64,000 nucleotides of DNA from Lithospermum erythrorhizon (Eukaryota; Streptophyta; Magnoliopsida; Boraginales; Boraginaceae), in the NCBI GenBank assembly GCA_019722365.1, contig JADFUC010001307.1, positions 467,001 through 531,000 on the forward strand. The letters are read 5' to 3'. A program made the position numbers and the translations under genes. This document shows positions 12,171-25,096 of the stretch, piece by piece; position 1 is the stretch's first letter; each line of letters opens with the position of its first letter. The notes beneath the pieces are model-generated. The model did no database searches. It was not told the DNA's origin and saw only the letters and a program-made list of their open reading frames with translations.

Positions 12171-15100
12171 CTACTTTCCACCCAATGAAGGGAATTGACC
12201 GACATCCTGAATGGATGGGGCTTCATAGTTGCTATTGTTGTTCCCACCATATCCTCCTCTGCCACGTCCGCCGCGACCTCTCCCACGACCACCACCACGA
12301 TTGTACGTCTCGCCTTCAGCAGGTTTCAAGAACTCATTTATGGTCAAAGACTGCAACAAAAACAAACAGTAAACCAATGGCGATAGAAGTTAAAATTAAA
12401 GGTACCTCCTTCACACAGGAAGAAAGTCCAAGTATGTGTTGGTGAAGATGCATAGGCGGGAAAATAGAACAGAAGTTTATTTCTCCATGCATAACATCTA
12501 TAAGCTATTGGGTCTGTCTCGGGAGTGCTAAGTGGAGTTAAAATTCTAAAACTGTAGACAAATGGATCAAATATTTTTCCAAATACTTAAATTTGAATTA
12601 GCATATGAATAGGCATACACAATCTGATGTGTTAATATATCATCCGAACCAAATATTCGATTCAAATTTGAATATTTACAATAATATTTAATAAATTCTT
12701 ATAAAAGTATGTACATTAGAAATCGATTTTTAACTCAAATATAACATAATGAATATCATATTATCGAATTCAATGTTAAAAGAACAGTAAGAACGAAATT
12801 CGAACTCTGGTTTTATTATTCAAAATATGAATATGAATTCGAATACTGGTAAAAACTAAAATTCGAAATTGGTTAGAATCCATCCCCACTTCATAAATCA
12901 AAGGTTCCTTTCCCTTCCACTTAAACAAAGTACACGTTCCTTTCCCACTAATATTACGCACGGACCCTCTCACAAACAGAAACATAACTAAAAACATTAC
13001 CACTATTTGAACAATGCAGCTGCAGTAACCAAGAACTACTATTTCAGGAACTGCACACACAATTCCAATTTTTATCATATTCTTACAATCATTACCTTTT
13101 TAGCCTTTTCTGTTGCATTCTTGCGCTTATCCTTCTCAGAACCCTGTAATGGCATGTATCAAATACAATGTAAGCAAAAAAAAAACCCGACTTGAAAAGA
13201 GAAAAACACTCTAAAGGGTAACACTTTTACTCCGTATTAAACATTACCAGTTTAGCAAAAACATCCTCATCATTCTTCTTATTGGATAGTAGCTGCATAG
13301 ATTCAAGCTCCTTGTCCAAGTTAACCTTCCTCTCCTCAGGTTTCAGGTCAAGCAAGGCCTTCCTCTTCTCTTCAAGGACTTTTTCATACTCTTCCAGAGT
13401 CATTTCCTATTACAGTTGCACAAGACACTGTCAAAAATTGTCCATGCCCATATCTATACATGCTAATAGAACGTGGACATGTTAATCAAGAAAACAGAAG
13501 TTTGCTAGAAAGACAACCAGGTACATTGACTGAAATACATAAACGATTCTTATACACAAACAATTGTAGAAACTCGTTGCCATAAGCCCATAACTAGGGA
13601 AACGAACAAACTTAGGAAGTAGGATTCCTTTAGTTGTTACTTGTTAGTGTACTAAATTAATAGAAAATGTTAACAGTACCTTTAAGGTGTATAGCATTTT
13701 CAATTAACAAAGAAAATTTGAATGCAATAATCATATACTAAAATTATGTTTCAGAAACATCATAATGTTGTTATATCACTAAAAGAGTAGAGAAGAAAAC
13801 TACCTTCTCTTCAGGCTCCTTTTCTTCAGGCTCCTTTTCATTAGCATCCTTATTGGTGTCCACTGTTTCCTCTTGCCCTGGTTGCTTCTCAGTGTCAACA
13901 ACCTTTTCACCTTCGGTCACAGGTTCCTCAGACTCTCTATTAGTAAAAAGCAAAAGTGAGATAACCTATGCAAGCAGTTTCATGTAACTGTTAAAAGACT
14001 AATCAAGCAATAGAACTTACGGAGCAATTTCATCAGTTGGTGTACCCCAATTTCCACGACCAGAGCCCTCCCGCTTAAATTCATTTCTAAGCAAGAAAAA
14101 TTGACATTAGATTTCAGGTATTTTAGATGAAATATTAACTAGCCTAGCTCATTTACTTAACCAATTGAATACTACAAGATGAAATCACTAACTGACATTA
14201 GATTACAGGTATTTTACATGAAATATTAACTAGCCTAGCTCATCAACGAGACCAAGTGAATACTACAATATGAAATCACTAACCCCCTCCCAGTCCCACT
14301 ACGACGCTCAAAAGCCCTTCTTGGGCGCTCCCCTTCGGTTCCATCTCCATCATTGAAGCCACCACGGCGACCCCCACGGAATCCTCCACGAGGTCCACCA
14401 TAGCTACGCCTTTCAATATTCTTCCCTGCATCGCCATCATCAGGAGCTTTGTACCCTCCACCAAACCCGTTACTGTTTCCAAAAGAATTTTCATTATCAG
14501 CAGAATCACGATTGAACCCACGACCACCACCACGACCTCGTCCACCTCCACGGCCTCCACCTCGACCACCACGTTGCCCATCATCCTTAGCTTCCCTCAC
14601 TGAAACAAAGCATGATATAACATATTTCAAGTGTTCCAAAATAACAAACAGATTCATTTTATCCACATTGTCTACAAGACATCAAGAACTAAGCAACCAC
14701 TTTCACCATCATACCCATATACCCATATAAATGAATGTGATACAAAAACATCATAGAAGAGAAGCCATCTGGAATAAGTTCCACTGACATGCCAGACATA
14801 TACTTCGTCTAAGCAAAATCCCATATCATTCATATTTGAACGAATTCACCAAACAAAAATATACAGACTGTAATACCTTATGGAATATAAAATGAACAAA
14901 TCTAAATAAAATATTACCACATCCATATGCATCTCAATCGTACAATCAGCATAGCAAGAAGACATATATACCAATATATGCAACCAGCACTCAGAAAAAA
15001 TGATACTTTTGGGCAATTCATTCAAATTTTTTACCTTCTAATAAACAACTCATAAATTGCCACCTATCCCTTTTATTTCTAGCAGGACCCAATGGAAATC

Positions 15101-15945
15101 AAATTCATTTCAAATAAATTTAGATAGTAGTCAAGCACCATACGAAAAACAACTATAATTCATTTCAGATACATTTAGATAACACAATACAATAAAAATA
15201 CTTCATCCTTATCAATATAAGTGATTCTTTAGACAAAAATTAGTTTAGTTTAGTATGTACGTAAATTTTCTATTTTACCCTTCAGAGGAGAATTGATACT
15301 TTATACGGACAAACGTAAATATAACGAAAAAGATCACTTTCATGTATTTTTGAGACAAGACTTTTAGTCTAAACAAATACGAAAGAATAATCACTCATCT
15401 ACACTCATCTAGCTCAAAAAGTACTTTTTTAATTTAAATCGATGATTGACATTCAATCACTAACTGTAGCATTACTACATATAGAAATAAATTAGGGAGA
15501 CATACACATCAAATGAAATTGATATAATAATTGGTTTTACTATTTTCAAAGAGGGAGAAAAATACTAACCAAAACCAATATTACTGAGACAAAAAAAAGA
15601 TAAAAATTTAACTCCAAAGCAAACAGTTGCATTTATAAAGTAACCGATCAATTATAATGAAACGAGAAGTTTTGGCTAGACGATCAGTTAAATTGAGACG
15701 ATACAAGACGAGGGAATAATGATTAAACAAATTTAAGTAATACCTGCTTGAGAGGGAGGGAGAGGCTTAGCAGGCAACCTAGCAGAGCCATTCTTAGCTG
15801 TCTGAGGCTGAGGTGCACCCTTTTTGCCCCCATCTTTAGCTTCCACCTTAGTAGAACCACTAACAGGTGCCACCTTAGCAATTAGCTGATTTGGGTCTTC
15901 ACTATCATCATCACCCAACAAATCAAAAGGGTTTAATGATGCCAT
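12171..15945 (-). CDS. RGGA: RGG-repeat nuclear RNA-binding protein (Stm1/HABP4-SERBP1 family, RGGA-like)
   Basis: Seven exons on the minus strand: 15744-15945, 14284-14599, 14021-14086, 13804-13936, 13248-13406, 13096-13143 and 12171-12350. They sum to 1104 nt, giving 367 residues. Family members bind RNA and ribosomes and affect translation and stress responses. The N-terminus MASLNPFDLLGDDDSED is the plant Stm1-N signature. Exon 2 is a long RGG/GRGGG array followed by ERRSYGGPRGG, and exon 3 has GRGNWGTPTDE. Exon 4 is acidic, with a TEGEKVVDTEKQ stretch and EKEPEEKEPEEK. Exon 5 carries the conserved MTLEEYEKVLEEKRKALL helix. The last exon has SLTINEFLKPAEGE, a second RGG block and the ending VGQFPSLGGK. 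All expected parts are present, so the gene is probably functional. Exon 6 is only 16 codons. Confidence 0.93.
14101..14283. repeat. Tandem duplication of about 91 bp filling RGGA intron 2
   Basis: Copies at about 14101-14192 and 14193-14283 share CATTAGATTTCAGGTATTTT / CATTAGATTACAGGTATTTT, then ATATTAACTAGCCTAGCTCA, and both end in ATGAAATCACTAAC. On the minus strand that last block reads GTTAGTGATTTCAT, the donor sequence used after exon 2, so the duplication carries a second copy of the donor into the intron. Confidence 0.85.
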
Positions 15946-16119
15946 TTTTATGGTTTTCTTGCAAGAAAAAGTGGGAAAACAACTAAAACTTGAAGCTTTA
16001 GCAGATTTATGAATTGGGAATTAAAAAAGATTCAGTTAGTACAAGGCATAATTAGTGAATTTAGATCTGAAATGAAGAAGTGAGAAAAATGGAGAGTAGA
16101 GTGTGGCTGGTGAGATAGG

Positions 16120-16145
16120 GGTCAGCTTTATAAACCCTAGTTTTT
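16120..16145 (-). promoter_or_regulatory. Telo-box-like element and TATA-like sequence upstream of RGGA
   Basis: About 190 bases upstream of the RGGA start, 16132-16140 reads AAACCCTAG, matching the telo box common in promoters of translation-related plant genes. It adjoins a TTTATAAA stretch that could serve as a TATA element. Assignment is by position and consensus only. Confidence 0.4.
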
Positions 16146-17772
16146 GTGTGAGGGTTATCCATAAGGTGATAATTACTTTTTCTTTTCTTTTTTTATCATA
16201 AAAAAGTTTAGTACAAGGGTAGGTGATAATTGTGGAATTATGATAAATCACTTATTTGGTGAGTCTACATTCATAGTATTGTGGATAAGTTAGTTGCAAA
16301 TGTGATTCAGTAAAGTTAGTTGTAGGTGTGCGCTCAATCTGAGTTTCTTCTTTATGAGAGTTGAAGTCAGTATTCGTGAGACGGAGGTTAGCGTTAAGGT
16401 ATGTTTAAGGCGGATAAGGTGACAGTACTAAATATTTGTTACTCGTATCAATTTAATTAATCATTTGAATTAAAAATATTAACCAATATAAATAAAAATA
16501 AAAATATTAGGACACAAAATCGTTTTTGCTCAATGCAAAAAAAAATTATATTGATAAATTAAACGATCAATTATAATGAAACTAAAAAAAAATTGTTAGA
16601 TAGATCAATTAAATTGATGTCGAAGTTAATGTTTTTACATTAATTTTTTTTTGGGGAGTGGCAGATAAAGTTGAAGCTTAGCCATAGCAAACTGATGAAT
16701 ACTGACCTCGTTAAGTGGGCCTAACAGTGTGGATCACTCTTGTTAAGGTCTCAAACGAACTTTCAAATAATAGTATTTGATGTGAATCAAATTTAATGAT
16801 GTTTGGAAAAATGGTTTTTTATCAAAGATTGGAAATCCTGTACAAAGAGATTGTTATATTGCTTTCAAGTATTCTTGAAGCTACATTATAAGAGAGTTAA
16901 ATAAAATTGAAATATGTACCGATTGATAGGTGTCTTGATAGTTCTCATGCTTAAAGTCATGCGAAATTCTTTCACAGAATCGAACCAGCCATGAAGAGAA
17001 TTTAGAATACATGACAGCCTGCAAACTCTAGGAGGGAGGTAATTTGGTTCCTTTATCAATCTTGATGGATGGTTGTGTATAACTCGATAATTAACTTAAT
17101 TGTTTTAGATGAATCGAACTTAATTATGGACTCAAATCGGATTGATTTGTAGGATGCAATAGATGGTCCTAGCTTTTGGGTACTTCAGGTCTATACATAA
17201 AATTGATTATGTAGCCATGTCATTGAAGTTATGTCGAATTAGGGACAAAATCGTGCGTCGCAGTTATTATCAAAGACTAAACTCCAACTTTTGAATTGTT
17301 AGGGACTAATTCACAACTGGATTCCACTTTCACGAACCTAATTGATGATTACCTTAAATTATGTAAATCAATAAAAATCTTCAACACATTATTCTTATTA
17401 TTTATAGTATATTTATACAATCTTGTTTTTATTACATAGCATTTCAAGAGGTTATAATATTGGGTGATGATTTCATAAATTTATCGTTAGTGTGTAATGA
17501 TGTCTAAGTGTTCAAGTTAAGCTATTGTACCAAGTACTTCGATAACTTATAAAATCTTAATTTTACTAATTCGGCCGCCCTTCCAAGATCAGAGGAACAT
17601 TTTTGAACAATTATGTTCCCTAAAAGGACAATTAAAATGGGTTATTTTCAAGTTTACACTTTACCTAATATAAAACAAATTAATGGACTAAAAAGAACCC
17701 CTTTTTCACCATTTTTGAACCCCTCGTTGTCTGGTGTGGTTGACTAAGACAACGAGCCTACCACATTCAACG
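16146..17772. other. Intergenic DNA, no gene recognised
   Basis: AT-rich sequence with no open frame of note and no recognised protein remnant. It ends at the target duplication of a hAT element. Confidence 0.5.
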
Positions 17773-17780
17773 GATTCAGC

Positions 17781-20700
17781 TAGTCTTTGGAAGCGAGAAT
17801 TGATCGAGGCGGGTATAGCGATACACGGCTCGGCTCGATAGATAACTTGGCGGGGTACTACCCGGATCGATAACATATCGAGCTAAGCTGGTAATACCCA
17901 GGCCCGGCTGGCTGTTAATATAATGGCGATAAATACCCGAACCGGTAAGTACCCGAACCGATAACAAAACAACGTAAATCAATTGCAAAAGAGCGTGGTT
18001 TCACTTGCGGCTAACCTGATAATGTTCCCAAGTTATAATTTCAAGTATAGACATGGGCCGGTGGTAACAATACAAAAGATAAAGATGAGGGTATCATCTT
18101 TTTTTTACGAAAGATAAAGATCTAGCTGAGTAAACTATTTTGAGTTCATGATCTATTTATTAACAACCACCACAAAAATAGCTCCAAAGTCCTTGTAAAT
18201 TTGGAATCATGGAAGCGACAAGTGCATGTGAGAATATGTGCCTCATAAGAAAATAGTAAAATTAACACAATGTATAGTAATTTTAATGTACTTTGAGAGC
18301 AATCACTTGAACTTTTAGTTATATACCGGTGGCCAATTTGGGTAAATTTCAATTCTAGAAATTTTCATCATCCTGAAATGACAATAAACCAATGATATCA
18401 AACAGAATTGAATCAGATTTTGATAAATCTTTACTAAATGTTGAAGAAAAGATATAAATTAACCCAAGCAATAAATCAATACTTACAGGAGATTTCATCC
18501 TCTTGAGACCATGAAGCTCCTTAACCCAGTCTCCACCACAAAGGAGTATTGCAACATAGACACACTCATAGAAGCTCTCTTGGCATCGATTACTCTTTTC
18601 CCGGCTTTGAAGTGGCTTGAGCTCTTGTTGTCCTTTGGAATTGTCAATATGTCCTTAGCCATTTTGCTAAGCACTTTGGATCTTGGCCGTTCCTCTCACA
18701 AAAACATTTCTTATCTTTACCCACAGGAAGCAAAATTTCACTCAAATACAAATCCAATTGATTTCGGAATTATTTGATGATTAAAATTTAGGCAGTTAAT
18801 GACTTCTTCTCTTTTCCAAACCTAGATATCATTCTTGAGTCACTAGATGTACTCTTTGTTGAGGTGTTTCACTTGACTTCTTGTACGCCTTTTCATACTT
18901 CGTAAAAATCAGCCTCACACTACTATGAAGAATATCCAAATTGGTTTTTGGTTGGCGGTAAATGTGGGGAAATTCGATGACAAAAGCCATTTTAAACGCA
19001 GAAAAAAATGTAACAATAGAAATAAAATAATGTATTCAAACAATATTACACATAGAATGGATCAAATAGAAATGATTTATTTGTATACCTCGGATCAAGT
19101 AAAGCACGAGTGCTTCTCCAGTATATCACATTCCTTCATTTACTTGTCAAACTTGATTGCATTTTAAATTTGCCATATATTTCAAATGTCTCTTAGTTGA
19201 CAACTCAATGTGATCATTCAACAAACATTTGATCTTCCAAAGTTGACCTAAAAATAAATTAACGGTTGGATAATAGCTGCCACTTATTAGCTCAGTTGCA
19301 TCAGCAAAGACTTCTAAAAATCGACAAATATCATCGACCACTTTCATTCTATGTGATGAGTAGAAGTTAGAAAAGTTGAATCACCCGGCATATCTTGGCC
19401 AAACGGTATTGTAAGCGGGCTATTAATGACATAAGTCAAGTAGAATTCAGTATTGTTATCTGACACTTGAAGCTTTAGAAAAACCAGGCAATCCCAATCC
19501 TATTAAAGTTGTTGCATGTTCTTTCGATGACACGAAAGAGTACTTTACGCGCCTCTAATCTTTTCAATTGATTACGTGATGGCAGGCCATCTTTAAAGAA
19601 GGTTCGAGTATATACACATAACAGCGCATGAAATAACTTCCCGTATAAGTAGCTTCCATTTACTAAAATATCCTCCTTGACCTCTTATCTGATTATCATT
19701 TTGCAAATCGTTATCGATAGTTTATCGAAACAACTACATCTTTAATTCCCCAAATCATCCATAACTATAATTAGGCACATCATAGTACCTCGCGATGTGA
19801 AGCGGTAATTTTGATGACAAAATCGATACTCTTTTGTAATACCGTTTTGCGTCGATAAAATGCCGGAGTCAAGTCGTATACCCGATTTTTTCTCACGACC
19901 GCCATAAATGGAGTGGTTAACCTAATTCTCTGGACCTTTAACATAATAGCTTTCATATTCTACGGACCTAACTTTGGAATGAGTCGTATACCCAAAGTCA
20001 TTTTACTCTCTCGCCAATCCTTTAACAAACTATTGCTTTCGTTTTTTAGGTTTACCTTCTTCCACTCACATTACCTATTTAGCACTCTTTCCTTGCAACG
20101 CAATGCAATGACAAATGTCTCTTGGGTCTTTGAAGTACTAGAACTTTATTACATCAAATACGAATGTGCTAGTACACCGGTTACATTTCTCACAACTTCA
20201 CCACGGAAGATTTATGTCTTCATCTCTTGCATTAAATTATTGATGCTATAAAATTAAACTTCTTTAAATTAGCGGTTTATGTAGACCTTCTTCAACTAAA
20301 AGTGCATCCTGACTTGGTACACTAGAACCCGCGGAATTAAAGCTTTACCATTGCATAAGCAGTACCGTCATGGTATCATCGTAAATGATTAAGACGGTGC
20401 TTGATCGCCGGACGCCATGGGAGTCAATGAAAAATCTTGGAAAGAATTTGAATACATTGAACTCATATTATGACAGTATTATTTGATGGGCATGAAGTAT
20501 AAACAAATAACAAATATATTCCAAGAATTCAACAATAACTCAATAAGTAATCAACACGTTTTTTAAATCACTTAGTAAAAGATTCATAAAATAGCAAATC
20601 TGGAAATTAATCTAACCCCAATTCAATAATTCAACAGTAGATAAGTAAATTAATTAACTCATTTCAAAAATTTAACAATAAATGAGATATAAACAAATTA

Positions 20701-21315
20701 ATTAACAATCTCATTAAAACTGATAGAATCAAAATTGAAATAAACATGGTAGAACTGATAGAATCGAATACGAGGCGAAGAGAGTCGAGATAACCTAGTG
20801 TTGATTCAATTGAAAATGTTAGTGAAAAATAATAAGTGAAAAGTAGCCACAGCAGATAGTGAATTAGTGATTGCTGAAGAATGAAAATTTTGTTAGCTAT
20901 TAGGGTTACTACTCTCCTAAATTCCTAATAAGGTTGTATACAGTATACTTGTATGACTATATTGGACCACATTTCCACATTGAACCACATCTTCACATTA
21001 ACTAAATGTCTAAATATTAAATGGATAATATAAATAAAATAAATTATTTTTATTTTGGCTAGACTAAGTATTGAATATATTTTATAATATTTTAAAATTT
21101 TATTGATTTATTATGGCCGATAAATGCTCGAGAGAGGCTAGGGTATTTCAAGCGAGCACCGCGCGGAGCAAGTGCCTGCTAACTTCTTACAGGAGCGGTC
21201 TGTCGAGTCAGTCTTTCGGAGTCGGGTCGGCGGGTAGCAATTAAACAAAGATGCAGAATTACATTGTCAGCTGATGTTAACCGGGCGGGGTGTCAGTTAG
21301 CCGGCTGTCATCCTA
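17781..21315 (-). mobile_element. hAT DNA transposon, degenerate, with perfect 8-bp target duplication
   Basis: GATTCAGC occurs directly before the element (17773-17780) and directly after it (21316-21323), the 8-bp target duplication expected of hAT elements. The ends begin TAGTCTTTGGAAGC at the low end and, on the other strand, TAGGATGACAGCC at the high end; both start TAG but otherwise match weakly. Both ends are GC-rich compared with the flanks (about 17,780-18,060 and 21,115-21,315), and between them lies a minus-strand hAT transposase remnant. Length is 3535 bp. Many stops and frame changes show it cannot make its own transposase. Confidence 0.85.
18490..19400 (-). pseudogene. hAT transposase remnant, C-terminal half
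   Basis: On the minus strand 19147-19347 encodes FLEVFADATELISGSYYPT, matching the conserved hAT phrase in which a helix is followed by SxSxYPTxN. Further along, 18760-18490 encodes LAKMAKDILTIP, then GKRVIDAKRASMSV and, after a frame change, GGDWVKELHGLKR. This is the hAT C-terminal dimerisation domain in correct order, with the usual xSESAFS segment corrupted to SSSHFKA. Degraded coding sequence probably continues toward 20,300, but I could not align the catalytic part. Confidence 0.8.
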
Positions 21316-21323
21316 GATTCAGC

Positions 21324-22955
21324 CATCACAGTGTACCTGTAATAAACTGAAGTAATAAATGCAAATGCCAATAAATTGGGAAGTACAAATAAATGAAGCA
21401 ACTTGCCGTATTAATTGTCCAAGAATGACCCATCATAGACATGTCTCTTTCAATATTTTAATAAGTGTACCCTCCATGCCATTGATCAATTCCAGTCCAT
21501 ATTCGAAACTCAAAATGTATCGAGGATATATAAATACTCCATTACTCCTCATCTTTTATTGACCAAGCAATTTATTAATTTTTAATTATCAAAAATAACA
21601 AATTTTATAATTTATTTATTGATTCATGTATACAATTTTTATTTGAATCAAATTATCATGTTAATTGAAATACCAAATTAAATTTTCGAGTAAATTTATT
21701 CGAATCAAATTTTAATAAATTATTCGAATTTTTCATACTGGTCAAATGTCTATTTTTGTTTCTAAAACGGGCCCCTTTACAAAATACTCCACTATTAATG
21801 AATAGATGATTGCAGAAAGCGAAAGAGAAAGAATCAAAGAACTGTCTCGTAAAGAAAATAATAATGCATGGCTGCGCCACCGAGATAATATTTGTGGGAT
21901 GTTGACTTGATATTGTGCATTATAATGTGTTACGAGTATAGTTGTAAATAACGTTTAGCAGTTCATACTAATAGTGACGAAATCATAAATTTTATATAGG
22001 AAAGTCGAATGAACTAATTTATACCATATATAATGTTTAAGGTGAAAATTATCACGTCATTTATGTCATACTTTGTGAACTACCTAAAATACCTTCATTC
22101 TAACAAAAAATAACTACTCTGATCTTAAAAGCAGATTTTAGTTTTATATGTCATTTATTAAAAAATAAGCTGCTACTGAAATACGTTTACCGCTTTTATC
22201 CGTATTTATTATTTTATGTGGTGATACGATGAGCAATGGCAAATTCGTATTTATAAAACTTTGAAAGTATGGATAAATTTTAGTGATCGTTTATTTGTTT
22301 TAAGTTGGTCTCTTTCATCATGAATATATTATATTAGCAATTCCAAATTTTTTATTAAATCACGTTGAATTGACACGGAGTTGGGTATGCGATGTCTAGT
22401 GTTATATAAATGAAAGAAAAATATACCAAAATTTAGGAGGCGAACAACTTAATTTTTAATAAAAAAATAGTAAAATTCTATTTTTAAGAATAAAATTATA
22501 ATTTTCAAAATTTTAAGGGGAGCATTAGTTTCTCACTATATAGCAGCGCGCTTGAAATCTACTGTGCGTTATTTACCACGATGTTGTATGGCACTGCAGC
22601 TATCGCGATACTCAGCTGTTACCGTTATTCCACGTGTGGTTAGGAATTGGTTTATCATTCTATGTAGACATGCAGTTAGATTATGATATGTGTTCCAATT
22701 TGTTGCTAATATATATAACGAGTTATTTTCTTCATTTTTGAAATTATTTAATAAAATATAAACGGAGAATAATTATTTTTTTAATAAAGCAAATTTTACC
22801 TGAACTTTCTCGATCTCATCTCCTTCATCTATCTTTGAAATCTCATATGTTTTTCATTTTATTACACTCATAAAATATCAACAAAATTGAAATTTAAAGG
22901 ATTCATAATCTACTTAAGTAATTATTTTGACATGAAATGTGGGATAAAATAAGTG
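21324..22955. other. Intergenic AT-rich DNA
   Basis: No gene, bounded repeat or RNA gene is recognised. Short open frames near 21,360 and 21,656-21,880 show no family resemblance. Confidence 0.5.
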
Positions 22956-22956
22956 A

Positions 22957-23060
22957 TCGCTCAATAGTCTGGTGGCATATGACCCAAGCTTTTATAAGGA
23001 GGTCATGGAGGTCATGAGTTCAAATCTCTTATTGGTAACATATTCTCTATTTTTTTTATA
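22957..23060 (+). repeat. tRNA-derived SINE
   Basis: It carries an RNA polymerase III A box, TAGTCTGGTGG (22965-22975, one mismatch to consensus), and a B box, GAGTTCAAATC (23016-23026), separated by 40 bases as in tRNA promoters. A T-rich tract follows at 23,050. It does not fold as a complete tRNA, so it is a SINE rather than a tRNA gene. Ends are approximate. Confidence 0.65.
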
Positions 23061-23185
23061 ATACTTACTCTAATTGTATTTAGTTAGGAATTTATGTATT
23101 AATTATTTATAATACTCAATATTTATATTTATAATACTCAATATTTGTATTTATAATTTACAATACTTATGTAATTTCTAATTTT

Positions 23186-23345
23186 AAAAAAATGTGGGAT
23201 AAAATAATCTAGGTACAACTCAAACTACAACGTATACAAAGATGTTTGATAAATCTATTTCTTAAAAAAATGTTGGATAAAACAATCTAGGTACAACTCA
23301 AACTACAATGTATTCAAAGATGTTTGATAAATCTATTTCTTAAAA
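23186..23345. repeat. Tandem duplication, 78-bp period
   Basis: Two nearly identical copies contain CTAGGTACAACTCAAACTAC and TTTGATAAATCTATTTCTTA. The AGGTACAACT block starts at 23211 and again at 23289, giving the period. Only a few differences separate the copies, so the duplication is recent. Confidence 0.85.
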
Positions 23346-24350
23346 ATAAAACTGCGTCCTCCTTTTGGATTATTGGAATTTGGAAGTCGTTCTTTTTATC
23401 TCACTACATGCAAGTCTACAATGCTTATAATTTTCTCATAGTTCTTTCCATGGATATATAATTTGTCATTCTACTTTCCATTTTCCAACTCACTTCTTTG
23501 AACCTACTATAGACACTATCAAAAGTTTGACAAATTTTAGATTCAACACGTAAAATTCCAGCAATTGCCACTATTGAGCATTTATTTTGTTAAAAACGCT
23601 TTACCAATCTACCTTTATATTTTCTGAATTTCTTTACTAAAATACCCGTATTAGACTATTAGTGATGGCAAAACAATATACGAAGTAATTGTTTGAAGCA
23701 ACTAACAATGGTATGTATATATATTGTGCTAGCTCCTTATAAAATTTAGACAAATTTCATTGAAATTGAATCACAGGTGCTCGTTACACATTAAACTCAA
23801 AATGCAGAAATAACCATATATATGTACATGATTAGCAAATATTTGTCGTAGTTTTTAGGATGATTTTGGAGTCTTTATTACTCATAATTTGGTTATTTTA
23901 AGTTGTTTAATTGACAAATATTATATTATATGTTATTAGATGTTTTATTATTATTATTTGGGAAAGATATCTTTAATTTAGGCAGGAAAAAGGCTAAAAG
24001 AGAAGTTGCGGGTCGAGTCATATTATAATTTTCGGAAGAGTGGACAAAAGTGTGGTAGAAAAAAGGAAAGAAAAGAGGCCGGAATTCACGCAAAAAGTAC
24101 ATCGAGAAAATAAAAGCCAAAGTTAACGCAATTGTATATAATGTCAAGCCGGCGGCATATTAAAAATATTGATTTCTCGCGGCAATTTTCCCTGCGGAAC
24201 TTTAGCGATTACTTATTACTCTTTTCGATCGTTTACGTTGAAAACCGATTGATAGTATTTTACTCTTTATTCATATTTTAGTTAATTTAATAGCTTTTCA
24301 ATAATATTATTTATGAATTATTCCATTATGAGTATAGCTAAATTTATTAT
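23346..24350. other. Intergenic AT-rich DNA
   Basis: No gene or bounded element is recognised. Confidence 0.5.
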
Positions 24351-24419
24351 TACTTAGGGGTTTGATGTAGCGCCTTGATTGTATTTTTTATATCCGAATT
24401 TTGGAGTTAGCTATAAGCA

Positions 24420-25000
24420 CTAGTATTAATCATTGAGCTTAATTTGATTCAATTGTTTAGAATACGGCCAATTCTTTTTATAACTAGAATCACAGGTATT
24501 ATAGCCAACACTCGGCGAGAAAGGAATCGTAATAGATCGGCGATTAGTTAATTAATTAGGTTGTTATACGGAAGTGTGCAACATGAATTAGTTAATAGAT
24601 TTCCTTTAGCGACTTCGGGTTTTAGCTAATTAATTTCCACTAGTGACATAGGAGATTAATTAAGCGGGGAAACTATTTCGGTGAACCCCTTGACCAGAAA
24701 GGTGCTTGAACTAACGAGGAGTGGACCACAGTGTTGATAAATCTATTATTTGGATAAGAGAATACTCTTGTTAGGTGAAGTCGATACCTGGTAATCCTTT
24801 ATTCATAAGTTTATCCACTTTTTAATTACCTTTGTTAGTTTAAGTCCTAATTAGTTTATTATAATCAATTCTAATACTTAGTTTCATTAACGGTTACAAG
24901 TAATTTAAGTAAACCGGTTCCTCGGTGGATTCGACCACTTGTTGAGCAACTATACTCTTACCCAAAACTTCGTGCTCTTTAGAGAAAATATAATTTGTTC
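24420..25000. mobile_element. Probable LTR retrotransposon fragment
   Basis: The stretch has the even composition and phrases seen near LTRs and adjacent untranslated regions of plant Ty3 elements, for example TTCCTCGGTGGATTCGACCA near 24,918. No second LTR, primer-binding site or pol domain was found, so the assignment rests on resemblance only. Confidence 0.35.
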
Positions 25001-25096
25001 CATCATTACACACAAGGATTTTGTTCTCTCGAACAAAATAACCTCTTTTATTACAAAGTATTCCTCAAATAAAAGAAACAAAGTATGCCACCACTC

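Noticed and set aside
12185..12445. Plus-strand open frames opposite the RGG exons, also at 14449-14730
   Set aside because: They are antisense reflections of Gly/Arg codon repeats in the RGGA gene.
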